A DNA stretch of 64,000 bases from Roseiarcus fermentans (lineage in GTDB: Bacteria; Pseudomonadota; Alphaproteobacteria; Rhizobiales; Beijerinckiaceae). The notes beneath the pieces are model-generated. The model saw only the letters and a program-made list of their open reading frames with translations, did not search any database and was not told the DNA's origin. The stretch lies in assembly GCF_003315135.1 (NCBI RefSeq), contig NZ_QNRK01000025.1, positions 1 through 64,000 on the forward strand. Direction: 5' to 3'. The position numbers were made by a program, and so were the translations under genes. Shown here in pieces: positions 8,777 through 16,677 of this stretch; the first letter of the stretch is position 1; each line of letters starts with the position of its first letter.

Positions 8777-9133
8777 ATGGCGTTGCCGGGGGTCCATGTC
8801 GTCCGACGCCGCGCAGCGCCACAGTGCGCCGCCCGCGCCTCGGATGCGCCGCGATCGGCCGCCCGCGCCGCCGGACTCGCCTGGGCGAAAAGCGGTCGGG
8901 CGACCGCCGGGCGCTTCGCGCGCGTAGCCGAAATCGGCCCGGCGCAGATCGCCGGCGGCGCGCTCGCCGCGCTCCGCGCCGCCGAAGGGCCGCGCCCAAC
9001 CGACGAGGCGCTCGCCGCCTTGATCGGCGTCGCGCCGGCCGATTTGTCCGACCCCTTCGCCCACGCCTTCCTCGCCGGCGTCGAGGATCTCGTCGCGGTC
9101 GTTCTCGACCGGCTCGGCGCGAAATGCGCATGA
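8777..9133 (+). CDS. Hypothetical phage-element protein
   Basis: 118 residues, two bases after the preceding stop. The N-terminal 40 residues are basic and alanine-rich. The C-terminal half (ALAALIGVAPADLSDPFAHAFLAGVEDLVAVVLDRLG) looks like a compact helical bundle. No family is recognised. The stop overlaps the next start, so it belongs to the same transcript. Confidence 0.5.
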   Translation: MALPGVHVVRRRAAPQCAARASDAPRSAARAAGLAWAKSGRATAGRFARVAEIGPAQIAGGALAALRAAEGPRPTDEALAALIGVAPADLSDPFAHAFLAGVEDLVAVVLDRLGAKCA

Positions 9134-9630
9134 GCGGCGGCGGGAACTCCGGGCTCCGGGTCGGCGAACTCGGCCTGCTCGTCGGCGTGTCCGCCTGCGG
9201 CGGCCTACACCGCCTCGCCGGCCGCCGCTTCGCTGCGCGCGATCGACGCTGGCGGCTGCTCGGCGAATTTCCGACCGAGCGCGCCGCCATCGCGGCCATC
9301 GTCAAGGCCAACGAGGCGGCCGAACAGCTCGAGGCGACGCGCGCCGCCGCGCCGCGCCAGCCGCCGAAGGCCAGGGCCGGCCGCCTCAAACGCCGCCCGG
9401 GTCCCGTCCGCCTACGGATCGGCGACAGCGTCCGCCCGGCGGGATGCGATTACGCCGGCGAGGTGGTGCACGCGGACCGTCGCCGCTACCTCGCCGCCGA
9501 CCTCACCGGCCGCTCGGTTGGCGCCTTCACGACCTTGCGCCGCGCGCTCGAGGCGCTCCGCAACGCCTCGTCGCCGGGCGCCGTCACGTCCACGGCGTCC
9601 GACGCGCCGTCTCCCCGATCGTCTACCTGA
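9130..9630 (+). CDS. Hypothetical phage-element protein, last gene of the + strand operon
   Basis: 166 residues if started at ATG 9130, which overlaps the preceding stop; an ATG six bases earlier is also in frame. The N-terminal half is a small beta-rich domain (LHRLAGRRFAARDRRWRLLGEFPTERAA) followed by a helix, an arginine-rich linker and a second similar segment (GEVVHADRRRYLAADLTG and GAFTTLRRALEAL). The two halves resemble each other, suggesting an internal duplication. Function unknown. About 470 bases without a convincing gene follow. Confidence 0.5.
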   Translation: MSGGGNSGLRVGELGLLVGVSACGGLHRLAGRRFAARDRRWRLLGEFPTERAAIAAIVKANEAAEQLEATRAAAPRQPPKARAGRLKRRPGPVRLRIGDSVRPAGCDYAGEVVHADRRRYLAADLTGRSVGAFTTLRRALEALRNASSPGAVTSTASDAPSPRSST

Positions 9631-10098
9631 TCGTCGCCACCTCGCGTCGGGGCCACAGCGCCCTCCGGTCTCGCCGTCGATAGCTCGCGCCAGGGCCTCA
9701 GCTCCGCCCTCCGGCGTCACCGTCAGGCCGCTCGACCGCGTCACCGTTGGGCCGCTCGACCGGCTGTCGCCGCGATCGTTGGACAAGCCCGCGCCAGGGC
9801 CGTTGTGCGGCCCTCGCCGCTGTGCCGCCCTCCGACCGGCCGCCGCCGCGATCGTTTCGACAGCCCGCGCCTGGGGTCGTGCCACCCGCCCTCGGGGTGG
9901 CGTCACCGTCGAGCCGCAGCCCGCTCGCCGGCCCGACCATTCGCCAGCTCGCGCCAAGGCAGACGGCGTCGCCGTCGGGCACGCCCGACTAGCAGTCGCC
10001 CGTCCGCCCATCGCCGAGACCTTCCCGTCGCCGGCCGGCGTCACCCGTCGAGTCGAGCCGCTTGGAGCAAGTCTCCGAATCGTGCGTTCGCCTGTGTG
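9631..10098. repeat. GC-rich degenerate repeat region with a 24-bp tandem pair
   Basis: This 468-base gap between the + strand operon and the minus-strand peptidase has internal similarity. Two tandem 24-bp units (9714-9737 and 9738-9761, both starting GCGTCACCGT) differ at two bases, and a partial third copy begins near 9901. A second motif, GCCGCGATCGTT followed by a CCCGCGCC stretch, occurs near 9768 and 9850. Long frames are open on both strands, but their products are low-complexity Pro/Arg/Ser and I do not call a gene. Origin unknown. Confidence 0.45.
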
Positions 10099-10869
10099 CT
10101 AAGCCTCGACCTGCCCGCCGTCCGGCGGTTCGTCGAGCCGCTCGAGCGGATGATCCTTGCGAGGGGGGGCCGGAGTTTCCGGAGCGGGCTCCGCTCGAAA
10201 TGAACGATCGTTCGTAGCGGGTCGGCAAAGCGCCATGCCCGGTCGGACGCCATGGCTGCGCATGATCGCCCGCGCGCGTTGTCCGTTCATCGTATAGACA
10301 TCATCGCGGTCGGCGTCGTCCCAACCAATCGATAGCTCCTCGGCGATGCCCTCGACCGCCGCCCACACGCGCGGGTCGTCCATGGCCGTTTGAGCGCGGG
10401 ACCAAACGAGCCGCTCGAATGCGAATGGCCGTCTCCAGCGTGCTAACATCTTCTCGATATTCTCAATGTTCCAATAGTCGTGATCGCTGACGAGGCCGCC
10501 CTTGGCGGCCGCTTCGGGCGCCAACGGAGTGCCGTCGAGGATTGCGAGCTTGCGCTCGGCGGCCATTCCCGCGGCGCTAGAGATGCCTATTGCAATGAAA
10601 AGACGGAGGTCGCCGGCGTTCCGGGCGCCGGCCAGCAAGCGTCGCTTTGCCGACGCGAATGATCGTTTCCATCTCTGAGTGCCGTAAACTCGGCCGCTAG
10701 ACCCGTCGATCTTGATCTCAATGCGGCTAATCCCAAGACCGAGCGCACAGCGGACGACTGCGTGTCCGGCTTCGTGGTAATAGAGCGCGTCGCAGTGCTC
10801 GGTGTGATTGAACATACCCTCGAAAGCCTTGCACCGGAGACGGGCCTGAGGCCGGCAATCGCTCATCAT
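10099..10869 (-). CDS. HEAGH-motif metallopeptidase, M41-like
   Basis: 256 residues. YYHEAGHAVVRCALGL at residues 30-45 contains the zinc-binding HExxH (His32, Glu33, His36) in the form typical of the FtsH peptidase domain (M41). There is no AAA ATPase domain or membrane segment, so this is a stand-alone soluble peptidase-like protein. A downstream acidic/helical region (ENIEKMLARWRRPFAFERLV) could supply the third zinc ligand but is not certain. Its start overlaps the stop of the XRE gene (ATGA), so the two form an operon. The arrangement recalls phage/ICE repressor-antirepressor pairs in which a peptidase cleaves the repressor, although the known ImmA enzymes belong to a different family. 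Confidence 0.7.
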   Translation of the reverse strand: MMSDCRPQARLRCKAFEGMFNHTEHCDALYYHEAGHAVVRCALGLGISRIEIKIDGSSGRVYGTQRWKRSFASAKRRLLAGARNAGDLRLFIAIGISSAAGMAAERKLAILDGTPLAPEAAAKGGLVSDHDYWNIENIEKMLARWRRPFAFERLVWSRAQTAMDDPRVWAAVEGIAEELSIGWDDADRDDVYTMNGQRARAIMRSHGVRPGMALCRPATNDRSFRAEPAPETPAPPRKDHPLERLDEPPDGGQVEA

Positions 10870-11117
10870 GGCGTCGCTCCATGCTCCTGCGCAGCTCGCC
10901 TCAATTTCACACCCGGCTCGCCCCCGTTCGTGAACTCGACGCCCGCGCCTTCGAGGGTCGAGCGCAAGACATCGAGCGTTCGTGCGTAGGGACCGCGCTT
11001 CCCCGACTCGAAATCAGCAATTGTTGCGCGACCGATCTTGGCCGCGAGCGCCAGCTCGGTTTGCGACCATCCCAGAAGCCCGCGTGCCGCTCGGAGTTGC
11101 GCGGCTGATATCTCCAT
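10866..11117 (-). CDS. XRE-family helix-turn-helix regulator
   Basis: 83 residues. The ATG at 11117 is chosen over one at 11135 because GAGG lies eight bases before it. Residues 5-60 are a classic Cro/CI-type domain: QLRAARGLLGWSQTELALAA, then IGRATIADFESGKRGPY and TLDVLRSTLEGAGVEF. This is the compact single-domain form common in Rhizobiales. It overlaps the metallopeptidase gene by four bases and diverges from the gene at 11208. TCATGCA half-sites in the intergenic gap are probable operators, so it likely represses both directions. Confidence 0.85.
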   Translation of the reverse strand: MEISAAQLRAARGLLGWSQTELALAAKIGRATIADFESGKRGPYARTLDVLRSTLEGAGVEFTNGGEPGVKLRRAAQEHGATP

Positions 11118-11127
11118 CGGCCCAACC

Positions 11128-11176
11128 TCATGCAAATTGTCTTGACGTAACCGAAAGCGTCATGCATTTTGCATGA
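11128..11176. promoter_or_regulatory. Probable XRE operator and divergent promoter
   Basis: TCATGCA-TTT-TGCATGA at 11160-11176 is a perfect 7-bp-arm palindrome. A third TCATGCA half-site lies at 11128-11134, just upstream of the regulator start. A TTGACG hexamer at 11142-11147 could be the -35 of a promoter reading toward the gene at 11208, with the palindrome over the -10 region, the usual position for repression. The binding protein is inferred to be the adjacent XRE regulator. Confidence 0.6.
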
Positions 11177-11207
11177 TGTACCATCACTCGGACAGGAGGG
11201 CAAGACA

Positions 11208-11651
11208 GTGACGAAAAAGGCCAAGACCGCCGCCGTTCATGACGCGGACCCGCTAGTTTCCCGGCGCTCGGCGTTCGCTGCCGTGGCAGGCGCCGCCACA
11301 TTCTTCGCCGTCCCGGCCGCCGCGGCTGGAGACTTGCCGGGCGCCGACGGCGTCTTGACCGGCCTGGTTGATCGCCTTCGCGGCCTGGTCGAGGCCGAGT
11401 TCATGGGATCATGGGCGCCCGAAAGCGCGGCGGGAAGCACGGGTGCGGTCCTGGCGCAAATCGAGGCGGTACAGGCGACCTCGCCGGCCGCGATCCTCGC
11501 CAAGATCGAGGCGGCTGCGCTGTTCGTCGAAGACGACGAGCTCGATGGGCTCGAAGGCGCAGCGGACCGGGTTCTCTGGTCCGCCGTGCTCGATCTGAAG
11601 CGACTCAAGAGCGGCGCGGTCGACCCGGATCGCCGCGGCGCTCGTCTTTGA
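11208..11651 (+). CDS. Small exported protein with Tat-like signal
   Basis: 147 residues from GTG 11208, preceded by GGAGGG eight bases upstream; the longer ATG frame at 11169 starts inside the operator palindrome and is less likely. VSRRSAFAAVAGAATFFAVPAAAA is a twin-arginine-like leader with a hydrophobic stretch and an Ala-Ala cleavage region. The mature part is helical and acidic (AILAKIEAAALFVEDDELDGLE). Similar short RR-leader proteins occur beside phage-like elements in Rhizobiales, from general recollection. Function unknown. It diverges from the XRE-peptidase operon. Confidence 0.6.
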   Translation: MTKKAKTAAVHDADPLVSRRSAFAAVAGAATFFAVPAAAAGDLPGADGVLTGLVDRLRGLVEAEFMGSWAPESAAGSTGAVLAQIEAVQATSPAAILAKIEAAALFVEDDELDGLEGAADRVLWSAVLDLKRLKSGAVDPDRRGARL

Positions 11652-11934
11652 TTTCGCAAGACGGTGAGCCGAAGGTCGTGGGATCAGAGGGAAGGCAATC
11701 CGCCCGAATCGCGTTCTCGCATCGCGCCGAAAGGCCGTCCTGATTTTCCTCGCCGGTCCCGCCGCCCAACGCCGCTACCGACCGAGCAGCGAGGCGGCCC
11801 GATGATAGCAGCGGGCCGATCGCGACCTGTCCGCGCCGCGGCGCGATTCTGCGCCATGTCGTGACATGACGGTGACACAGAACCGGCTCTCTGTGACACG
11901 AGTTTACGAAAGATAATTATTTCAATGATTTAGG
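11652..11934. other. Intergenic end of the phage-like element
   Basis: 283 bases between the small exported protein gene and the tRNA. I see no gene. The right half (11863-11934) is much more AT-rich than its surroundings and contains related GTGACA words near 11862, 11872 and 11892. This stretch is the natural place for an attachment-site junction, but the matching left end is outside the window. Confidence 0.35.
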
Positions 11935-12008
11935 TGGCTGGGGGACCTGGATTCGAACCAAGATTGACGGAGTCAGAGTCCGCTGTTCTACCGTTGAACT
12001 ATCCCCCA
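11935..12008 (-). tRNA. tRNA-Gln (anticodon CUG)
   Basis: On the minus strand the sequence folds as a standard tRNA: acceptor arm starting TGGGGGA and pairing with TCCCCCA before GCCA, an anticodon loop CTCTGAC giving CUG, and a T-arm with GGTTCGAATCC. The 3' CCA is encoded. It charges glutamine for CAG codons. Its 3' end points toward the phage-like element, the usual orientation when a tRNA gene serves as an integration site. Confidence 0.93.
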
Positions 12009-12113
12009 ACGGCCGCCGGGGCGAGGCGTCCGGCGCAGGCGGCGTCAATAGCGAAGGCGGAGCGCTGACGCAAGCCTTTCGCGCGACGCGCGAGCGGCTT
12101 TTCCCGCGCGCAA

Positions 12114-15100
12114 TCACACGTGCTCCACAGCCACCACGCCCGGCGAGGCCTTGAGCGCGCCGGCGACGGCGGGATTGACCGTGTAGCGGCCCGGCAGGCG
12201 GATCTCCACCTCGCCCTCCTTGGGGCCCAGCATGACGACCAGCGACACCTCGCCGTCGCCCTGCGGGCGGAGCCGGCTTTCGATCGAGGCGAGCGGGCTC
12301 TCGTCGCGCACGAAGATGCGCAACCCCCTGTGCACCTTGGCGGCGGCGTCGTTGAGGCGCTCGACCCCGACGATCCGGGCGCGCACGTCCTCGCCCTCGA
12401 CATTCGCCTGCAGCGTCACCAGCACGTCCGATCCCTTCTCGAGCAGGTCGCGCCACTGGTTCAGCCCTTCCTGGAACACGATCGCCTCGTACTGGCCGGA
12501 TGGGTCGGACAGCTGCACGATCCCCATCTTCGAGCCGGTCTTGGTGCGCCGCTCGGCGCGCTCGAGCACGCTGGCGCCGAGCCGCGCGGTCGAGTGGCCG
12601 GAGCGCACCGAGCGGACGAAGTCGGCCCAGCGCGTGGCGCGAAGCCGCTTCAGCGCGGTATCGTAGGCTTCGAGCGGATGGCCGCTGAGAAAGAACCCGA
12701 CCGCGTCGAACTCGCGCTTGAGCCGTTCGGCCTCGGTCCAGGGCGTCGCGCGGACGCGAAGCGGGGCGGCCTCCGCCTCGCCGAACAATGCGTTCTGGCC
12801 CGACTCCTTCTCCAGCGCGCCCCGGTTGGCGATCGCCAGCATCGGCTCGATCGAGGCGAACGCGACGGCGCGGTCGGCTTCCAGCTCGTCAAACGTCCCC
12901 GCCGCGGCGAGGCTCTCCAGCGCCTTCTTGTTGACGAGCTTCGGATCGAGCCGCGCCGCGACGTCGGCGAGCGAGGCGAACGGACGGGCGCCCCGCGCCG
13001 CGACCAACGCCGCCGCCTGCGCGTCGCCGACGCCCTTGACCGCGCTCAGGGCGTAGACGATCGTCGCCTTGCCGTCCGCGGCGAGGCGGACGTCGAAGTC
13101 GACCTCCGAGGCGTTGGACGAGGGCGGGGCGACGGGAATTCCGAGCCGCATCGCCTCGCCGCGGAATTCGGCGAGCTTGTCGGTGTTGCCCTTGTCGAGG
13201 GTCATCGAGGCGGCGAGGAACTCCGCCGGGTGGTTGGCCTTGAACCAGCCGGTCCAGTACGCGATCAGCGCATAGGCCGCCGCGTGGCTCTTGTTGAAGC
13301 CGTAGTCGGCGAATTTGGCCAGGAGGTCGAAGATCTCGTCCGCCTTGGCCCGGGTCAGGCCGCGCTCGATCGCGCCGTCGACGAAGCGGGCGCGCTGGGC
13401 GTCCATCTCCTTCTTGATCTTCTTTCCCATCGCGCGGCGCAGCATGTCGGCTTCGCCGAGCGAATAGCCCGAGAGCGCCTGCGCGATCTGCATCACCTGC
13501 TCCTGGTAGATGATGACGCCGAAGGTCTCGTGCAGCGACGGCTCCATCAGAGGGTGCAGGTATTCCGGCCTCTCCTGTCCGAGCTTGCGGGCGCAGTAGG
13601 TGGGGATGTTGGCCATCGGGCCCGGGCGGTAGAGCGCGACGAGCGCGATGATGTCCTCGAACCGGTCGGCGCGCATTTCGGCGAGCGCCTTGCGCATGCC
13701 CGCGCTTTCCACCTGGAACACCCCGATGGTCTCGCCGCGCCCCATCATCTCGTAGGTTTTCGCGTCGTCGAGCGGGATCTTGCCGAGGTCGATCGCGACG
13801 CCGCGGCGCGCGACGAGGTCGATCGCCTTCTGCAGCGTGGTCAGGGTCTTCAGGCCGAGGAAGTCGAACTTGACGAGCCCGGCGGGCTCGACCCACTTCA
13901 TGTTGAACTCGGTCGCCGGCATCGACGCCTTCGGATCGCGGTAGAGCGGCACGAGCTCTGTCAGCGGCCGGTCGCCGATGACGACGCCGGCGGCGTGGGT
14001 CGACGCGTTGGAATAGAGGCCCTCGAGCCGCTCCGCGATGGCGAGCATGTTGGCGACCCGCTCGTCTTCCGCCGCCGCCTGTTGCAGGCGGGCCTCGTCC
14101 GCCACCGCCTGCTTCAGGGTGACCGGGTGGGCCGGGTTCTGCGGCACGAGCTTGGCGAGCCGGTCGACCTGGCCGAGCGGCATTTCGAGCACCCGCCCGA
14201 CGTTGCGCAGCACGCCACGGGCGAGGAACGAGCCGAAGGTGATGATCTGGGCGACGCGGTCGGCGCCGTAGCGGTCGCGCACGTAGGCGATCACCTCGTC
14301 ACGCCGCTCCTGGCAGAAGTCGATGTCGAAGTCCGGCATCGACACGCGCTCGGGATTGAGGAAGCGCTCGAACAGGAGCGCGAAGCGCATAGGGTCGAGG
14401 TCGGTGATGGTGAGCGACCAGGCGACCAGCGAGCCCGCGCCCGAACCGCGCCCCGGCCCGACCGGAATGCCTTGCGCCTTGGCCCACTTGATGAAGTCGG
14501 CGACGATCAGGAAGTAGCCGGGAAACTTCATCTTGACGATGACGTCGAGCTCGAAGGCGAGGCGGTTGTCATAGTCCTCGCGCGTCTGGCCCGGCGCGAG
14601 CCCCTGATGGGCGAGCCGCGCCTCGAGCCCCTCGCGCGCCTGCCGGCGTAGCTCCTCGACCTCGTCCACCGACTCGCCGGTCGCCGACGAGAAATGCGGC
14701 AGGATGGGCTTGCGGGTCAGCGGACGGTAGGCGCAGCGCATGGCGATCTCGACGCTCGCCTCCACCGCCTCGGGCAGGTCGGCGAACAGATCGACCATCT
14801 CCGCCCGGGTCTTGAACCGGTGATCGGGCGACAGCCGCCGGCGCTCGGGGGTCGAGAGGAGCGCCCCCTCGGCGATGCAGAGCAGCGCGTCGTGGGCGTC
14901 GTAGTCGGCGCGGGCGGCGAAATAGGGTTCGTTGGTCGCCACCAGCGGCAGGCCGAGCGCGTCGGCGAGGTCGATCAGCGCCGGTTCGATCAGGATCTCG
15001 GCGTCGAGGCCGTGGCGCTGCAGTTCGACATAAAGGCGGTCGCTGAAGACGCCGCTCAGCCGCCCGAGGCGGGTCTCGGCGAGGTCGGGCATGTGCGCGC

Positions 15101-15572
15101 CGAACGCCCGGTCGATCGGGCCGGCGGGACCGCCGGTCAGCGCGATCAGCCCCTGCGCGCCCGCGAGCGCGGCGAACGGGACATGCGGCTCGTCGCCGTC
15201 CCTCGGGTCGAGCCACAGCGACGACACGAGTTTCATCAGGGCGCCGTAGCCGGCTTCGGACTGCGCCAGCAGCACGATCGGCGCGCGCGCGAGGCGCGTC
15301 TCGGCAAGACGAGACGAGGACGGCGGCGCGTCGCCGAAATCGACCGTGACCTGCGCGCCGACGATCGGCTGGATCCCGCCTTTGGCGAGCTTTTCCGAGA
15401 ATTCCAGGGCGCCGAACAGATTGTTGGTGTCGGTGATGGCCAGCGCCGGCATGGCGTCGGCCTTGGCGAGTTTCGCCAGCGTCTCGATCGGCAGCGCGCC
15501 CTCGCGCAAGGAGTAGGCGCTGTGGACGTGGAGGTGAACGAAGCCGACGGATTTGAGAATCGAGGAGTCCAT
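12114..15572 (-). CDS. dnaE: DNA polymerase III alpha subunit
   Basis: 1152 residues from the ATG at 15572 (an ATG nine bases upstream is an alternative). The N-terminal PHP domain begins with VGFVHLHVHSAYSLREGALP. The polymerase core contains the metal-binding PDFDIDFCQERRDEVI motif and GPGRGSGAGSLVAW. Helix-hairpin-helix (VKGVGDAQAAALVAARG) and OB-fold segments follow near the C-terminus. It is the replicative polymerase catalytic subunit. The length fits DnaE rather than the shorter ImuC/DnaE2, and no imuA/imuB genes are nearby. The gene marks the return to core chromosome beyond the tRNA. Confidence 0.95.
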   Translation of the reverse strand: MDSSILKSVGFVHLHVHSAYSLREGALPIETLAKLAKADAMPALAITDTNNLFGALEFSEKLAKGGIQPIVGAQVTVDFGDAPPSSSRLAETRLARAPIVLLAQSEAGYGALMKLVSSLWLDPRDGDEPHVPFAALAGAQGLIALTGGPAGPIDRAFGAHMPDLAETRLGRLSGVFSDRLYVELQRHGLDAEILIEPALIDLADALGLPLVATNEPYFAARADYDAHDALLCIAEGALLSTPERRRLSPDHRFKTRAEMVDLFADLPEAVEASVEIAMRCAYRPLTRKPILPHFSSATGESVDEVEELRRQAREGLEARLAHQGLAPGQTREDYDNRLAFELDVIVKMKFPGYFLIVADFIKWAKAQGIPVGPGRGSGAGSLVAWSLTITDLDPMRFALLFERFLNPERVSMPDFDIDFCQERRDEVIAYVRDRYGADRVAQIITFGSFLARGVLRNVGRVLEMPLGQVDRLAKLVPQNPAHPVTLKQAVADEARLQQAAAEDERVANMLAIAERLEGLYSNASTHAAGVVIGDRPLTELVPLYRDPKASMPATEFNMKWVEPAGLVKFDFLGLKTLTTLQKAIDLVARRGVAIDLGKIPLDDAKTYEMMGRGETIGVFQVESAGMRKALAEMRADRFEDIIALVALYRPGPMANIPTYCARKLGQERPEYLHPLMEPSLHETFGVIIYQEQVMQIAQALSGYSLGEADMLRRAMGKKIKKEMDAQRARFVDGAIERGLTRAKADEIFDLLAKFADYGFNKSHAAAYALIAYWTGWFKANHPAEFLAASMTLDKGNTDKLAEFRGEAMRLGIPVAPPSSNASEVDFDVRLAADGKATIVYALSAVKGVGDAQAAALVAARGARPFASLADVAARLDPKLVNKKALESLAAAGTFDELEADRAVAFASIEPMLAIANRGALEKESGQNALFGEAEAAPLRVRATPWTEAERLKREFDAVGFFLSGHPLEAYDTALKRLRATRWADFVRSVRSGHSTARLGASVLERAERRTKTGSKMGIVQLSDPSGQYEAIVFQEGLNQWRDLLEKGSDVLVTLQANVEGEDVRARIVGVERLNDAAAKVHRGLRIFVRDESPLASIESRLRPQGDGEVSLVVMLGPKEGEVEIRLPGRYTVNPAVAGALKASPGVVAVEHV

Positions 15573-15581
15573 GGCCGGCAT

Positions 15582-16433
15582 TGTCGCAAGCGGGCGGGCG
15601 AGGGTCGAGGGGAGGGACAGTGCGGATGCGCGCCCGCGCACAGCTTTGCGCGCCCGAGCGATCTCGGATATCGGCGCCTCGCTTCTGCGCTCCTCTCGCT
15701 TCGGCGCCGGTCTTGGCAGGCGCGCCGCCTTTTCAAGGACCTGGGCGCCCAAACCTGTCACTCTGTCACGGCCGAGGGCGCCGCCGTTGCGGCGGTCATC
15801 GCGAGGAGCCCGAAGGGCGACGCGGCGATCCAAGGGCCGCCTGCGCAAACGTTGAAGAAGGCGACGCCCAGCCGCCGGGCGGCGCTCCGCCGTTCCGGCG
15901 CAAGCGGGCGGGCGCCAAACCCAGACGGCGCCAAATCAGGACAAGAGCCCGCGGATTCCGTTTTGTGGTTTTTCAGGACGTTGCGCGCGGGTGGAGTTCC
16001 GATTCGTGTATCCCGGGGCCGCGACGCTTCCGCCGTCATAGCGATCACGGCCCGGGCGCCCCGCCTCGGCAGCCGACCAGCGCCCGAGGCGCGCCATGAT
16101 CAAATCGACGTTCGCCCGACGCCCGCGCCGTGCGCAGGCGACCAACCCGCCCGTCGTCGATTTCGCGCTCTCATGGGAAGACGCCGTCGCCCAGGGCGGA
16201 AGGGCCATTCCGGTGTCAAACAGCGGTTGCCCAAGGCGCAGCGGGAGCGTCGCCTCGTCGAGAACAAAGATAGAACATGGCGCCGGAGTTCGTCAAGGGA
16301 AAACTGGTTGATTCGGCCGTGGGCGCGCGAGGACGCCCATTCGCTCTGAGCCTCGAGGCGGCCCGTCTCGCCGCCTGTCGTTAGGACAGTGTTCCGTGTG
16401 AATCGGATCACCCCGCCTTGGACCCGTTCGGGG
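15582..16433. other. Gene-free gap upstream of dnaE
   Basis: About 850 bases with no gene I can support on either strand; open frames are short, Arg/Pro-rich and without start signals. It contains one copy of a dispersed 27-bp repeat (15805-15831). It should hold the dnaE promoter near its left side. The size and repeat content suggest decayed sequence. Confidence 0.5.
15805..15831 (+). repeat. Dispersed 27-bp repeat, copy 1
   Basis: The 27 bases starting GGAGCCCGAAGGGCGACG are identical, in reverse orientation, to 29592-29618. Similar elements with a GCGAGGAG..GAAG..GACG..GCGATCC pattern are common intergenic repeats in alphaproteobacteria, from general knowledge. Confidence 0.7.
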
Positions 16434-16467
16434 CCGGAGCCGGCCCGCGCCTGCGGGCCGGCTCCGG
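16434..16467. terminator. Perfect 15-bp hairpin, probable terminator
   Basis: Arms 16434-16448 and 16453-16467 are perfectly complementary with a four-base loop GCCT. It lies 11 bases past the stop of the minus-strand gene at 16479-16658. No U-run follows, so a factor-dependent or RNA-protective role is also possible. Confidence 0.55.
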
Positions 16468-16478
16468 CGGCTGCGGCG

Positions 16479-16658
16479 TCATCCCAGATGCATGGCGTGG
16501 CAGGCGCCGAACAGACCGTGGAGCAGGGCGCTGGCGAGGTAGCACTGCGTGAGCGCGACGTGGTCCTCGCGGCGGGCGAAGAGCGCCGCCGCGGCGTAGG
16601 TCGCCGCCTGCAGGAGGTAGAGGAGGGCGACGGAGTTTTGCGAGAGCGTATTCAACAT
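16479..16658 (-). CDS. Very small membrane protein
   Basis: 59 residues, below the usual size cut-off. The start ATG at 16658 opens MLNTLSQNSVALLYLLQAAT; the rest is hydrophobic with an internal charged patch ARREDHVALTQ, then CYLASALLHGLFGACHAMHLG. Two short membrane helices are likely. It is followed by a perfect hairpin. No family is recognised; the amino-acid composition and clean boundaries support a real gene. Confidence 0.55.
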   Translation of the reverse strand: MLNTLSQNSVALLYLLQAATYAAAALFARREDHVALTQCYLASALLHGLFGACHAMHLG

Positions 16659-16677
16659 GGCCGAGCACCGTTTTTAG

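Noticed and set aside
9412-10044. Open frames on both strands in the repeat region
   Set aside because: Low-complexity products and repeats on both strands make the open frames uninformative.
11169-11208. Earlier ATG for the small exported protein
   Set aside because: It lies inside the operator palindrome, while GTG 11208 has a well-placed GGAGGG.
12120-14651. Very long + strand open frame opposite dnaE
   Set aside because: It is the GC-rich antisense shadow of the conserved polymerase gene; its product is Arg/Gly/His-rich without any domain.
12114-15572. DnaE2/ImuC identity for the polymerase gene
   Set aside because: Length of 1152 residues and absence of imuA/imuB neighbours fit the replicative DnaE.
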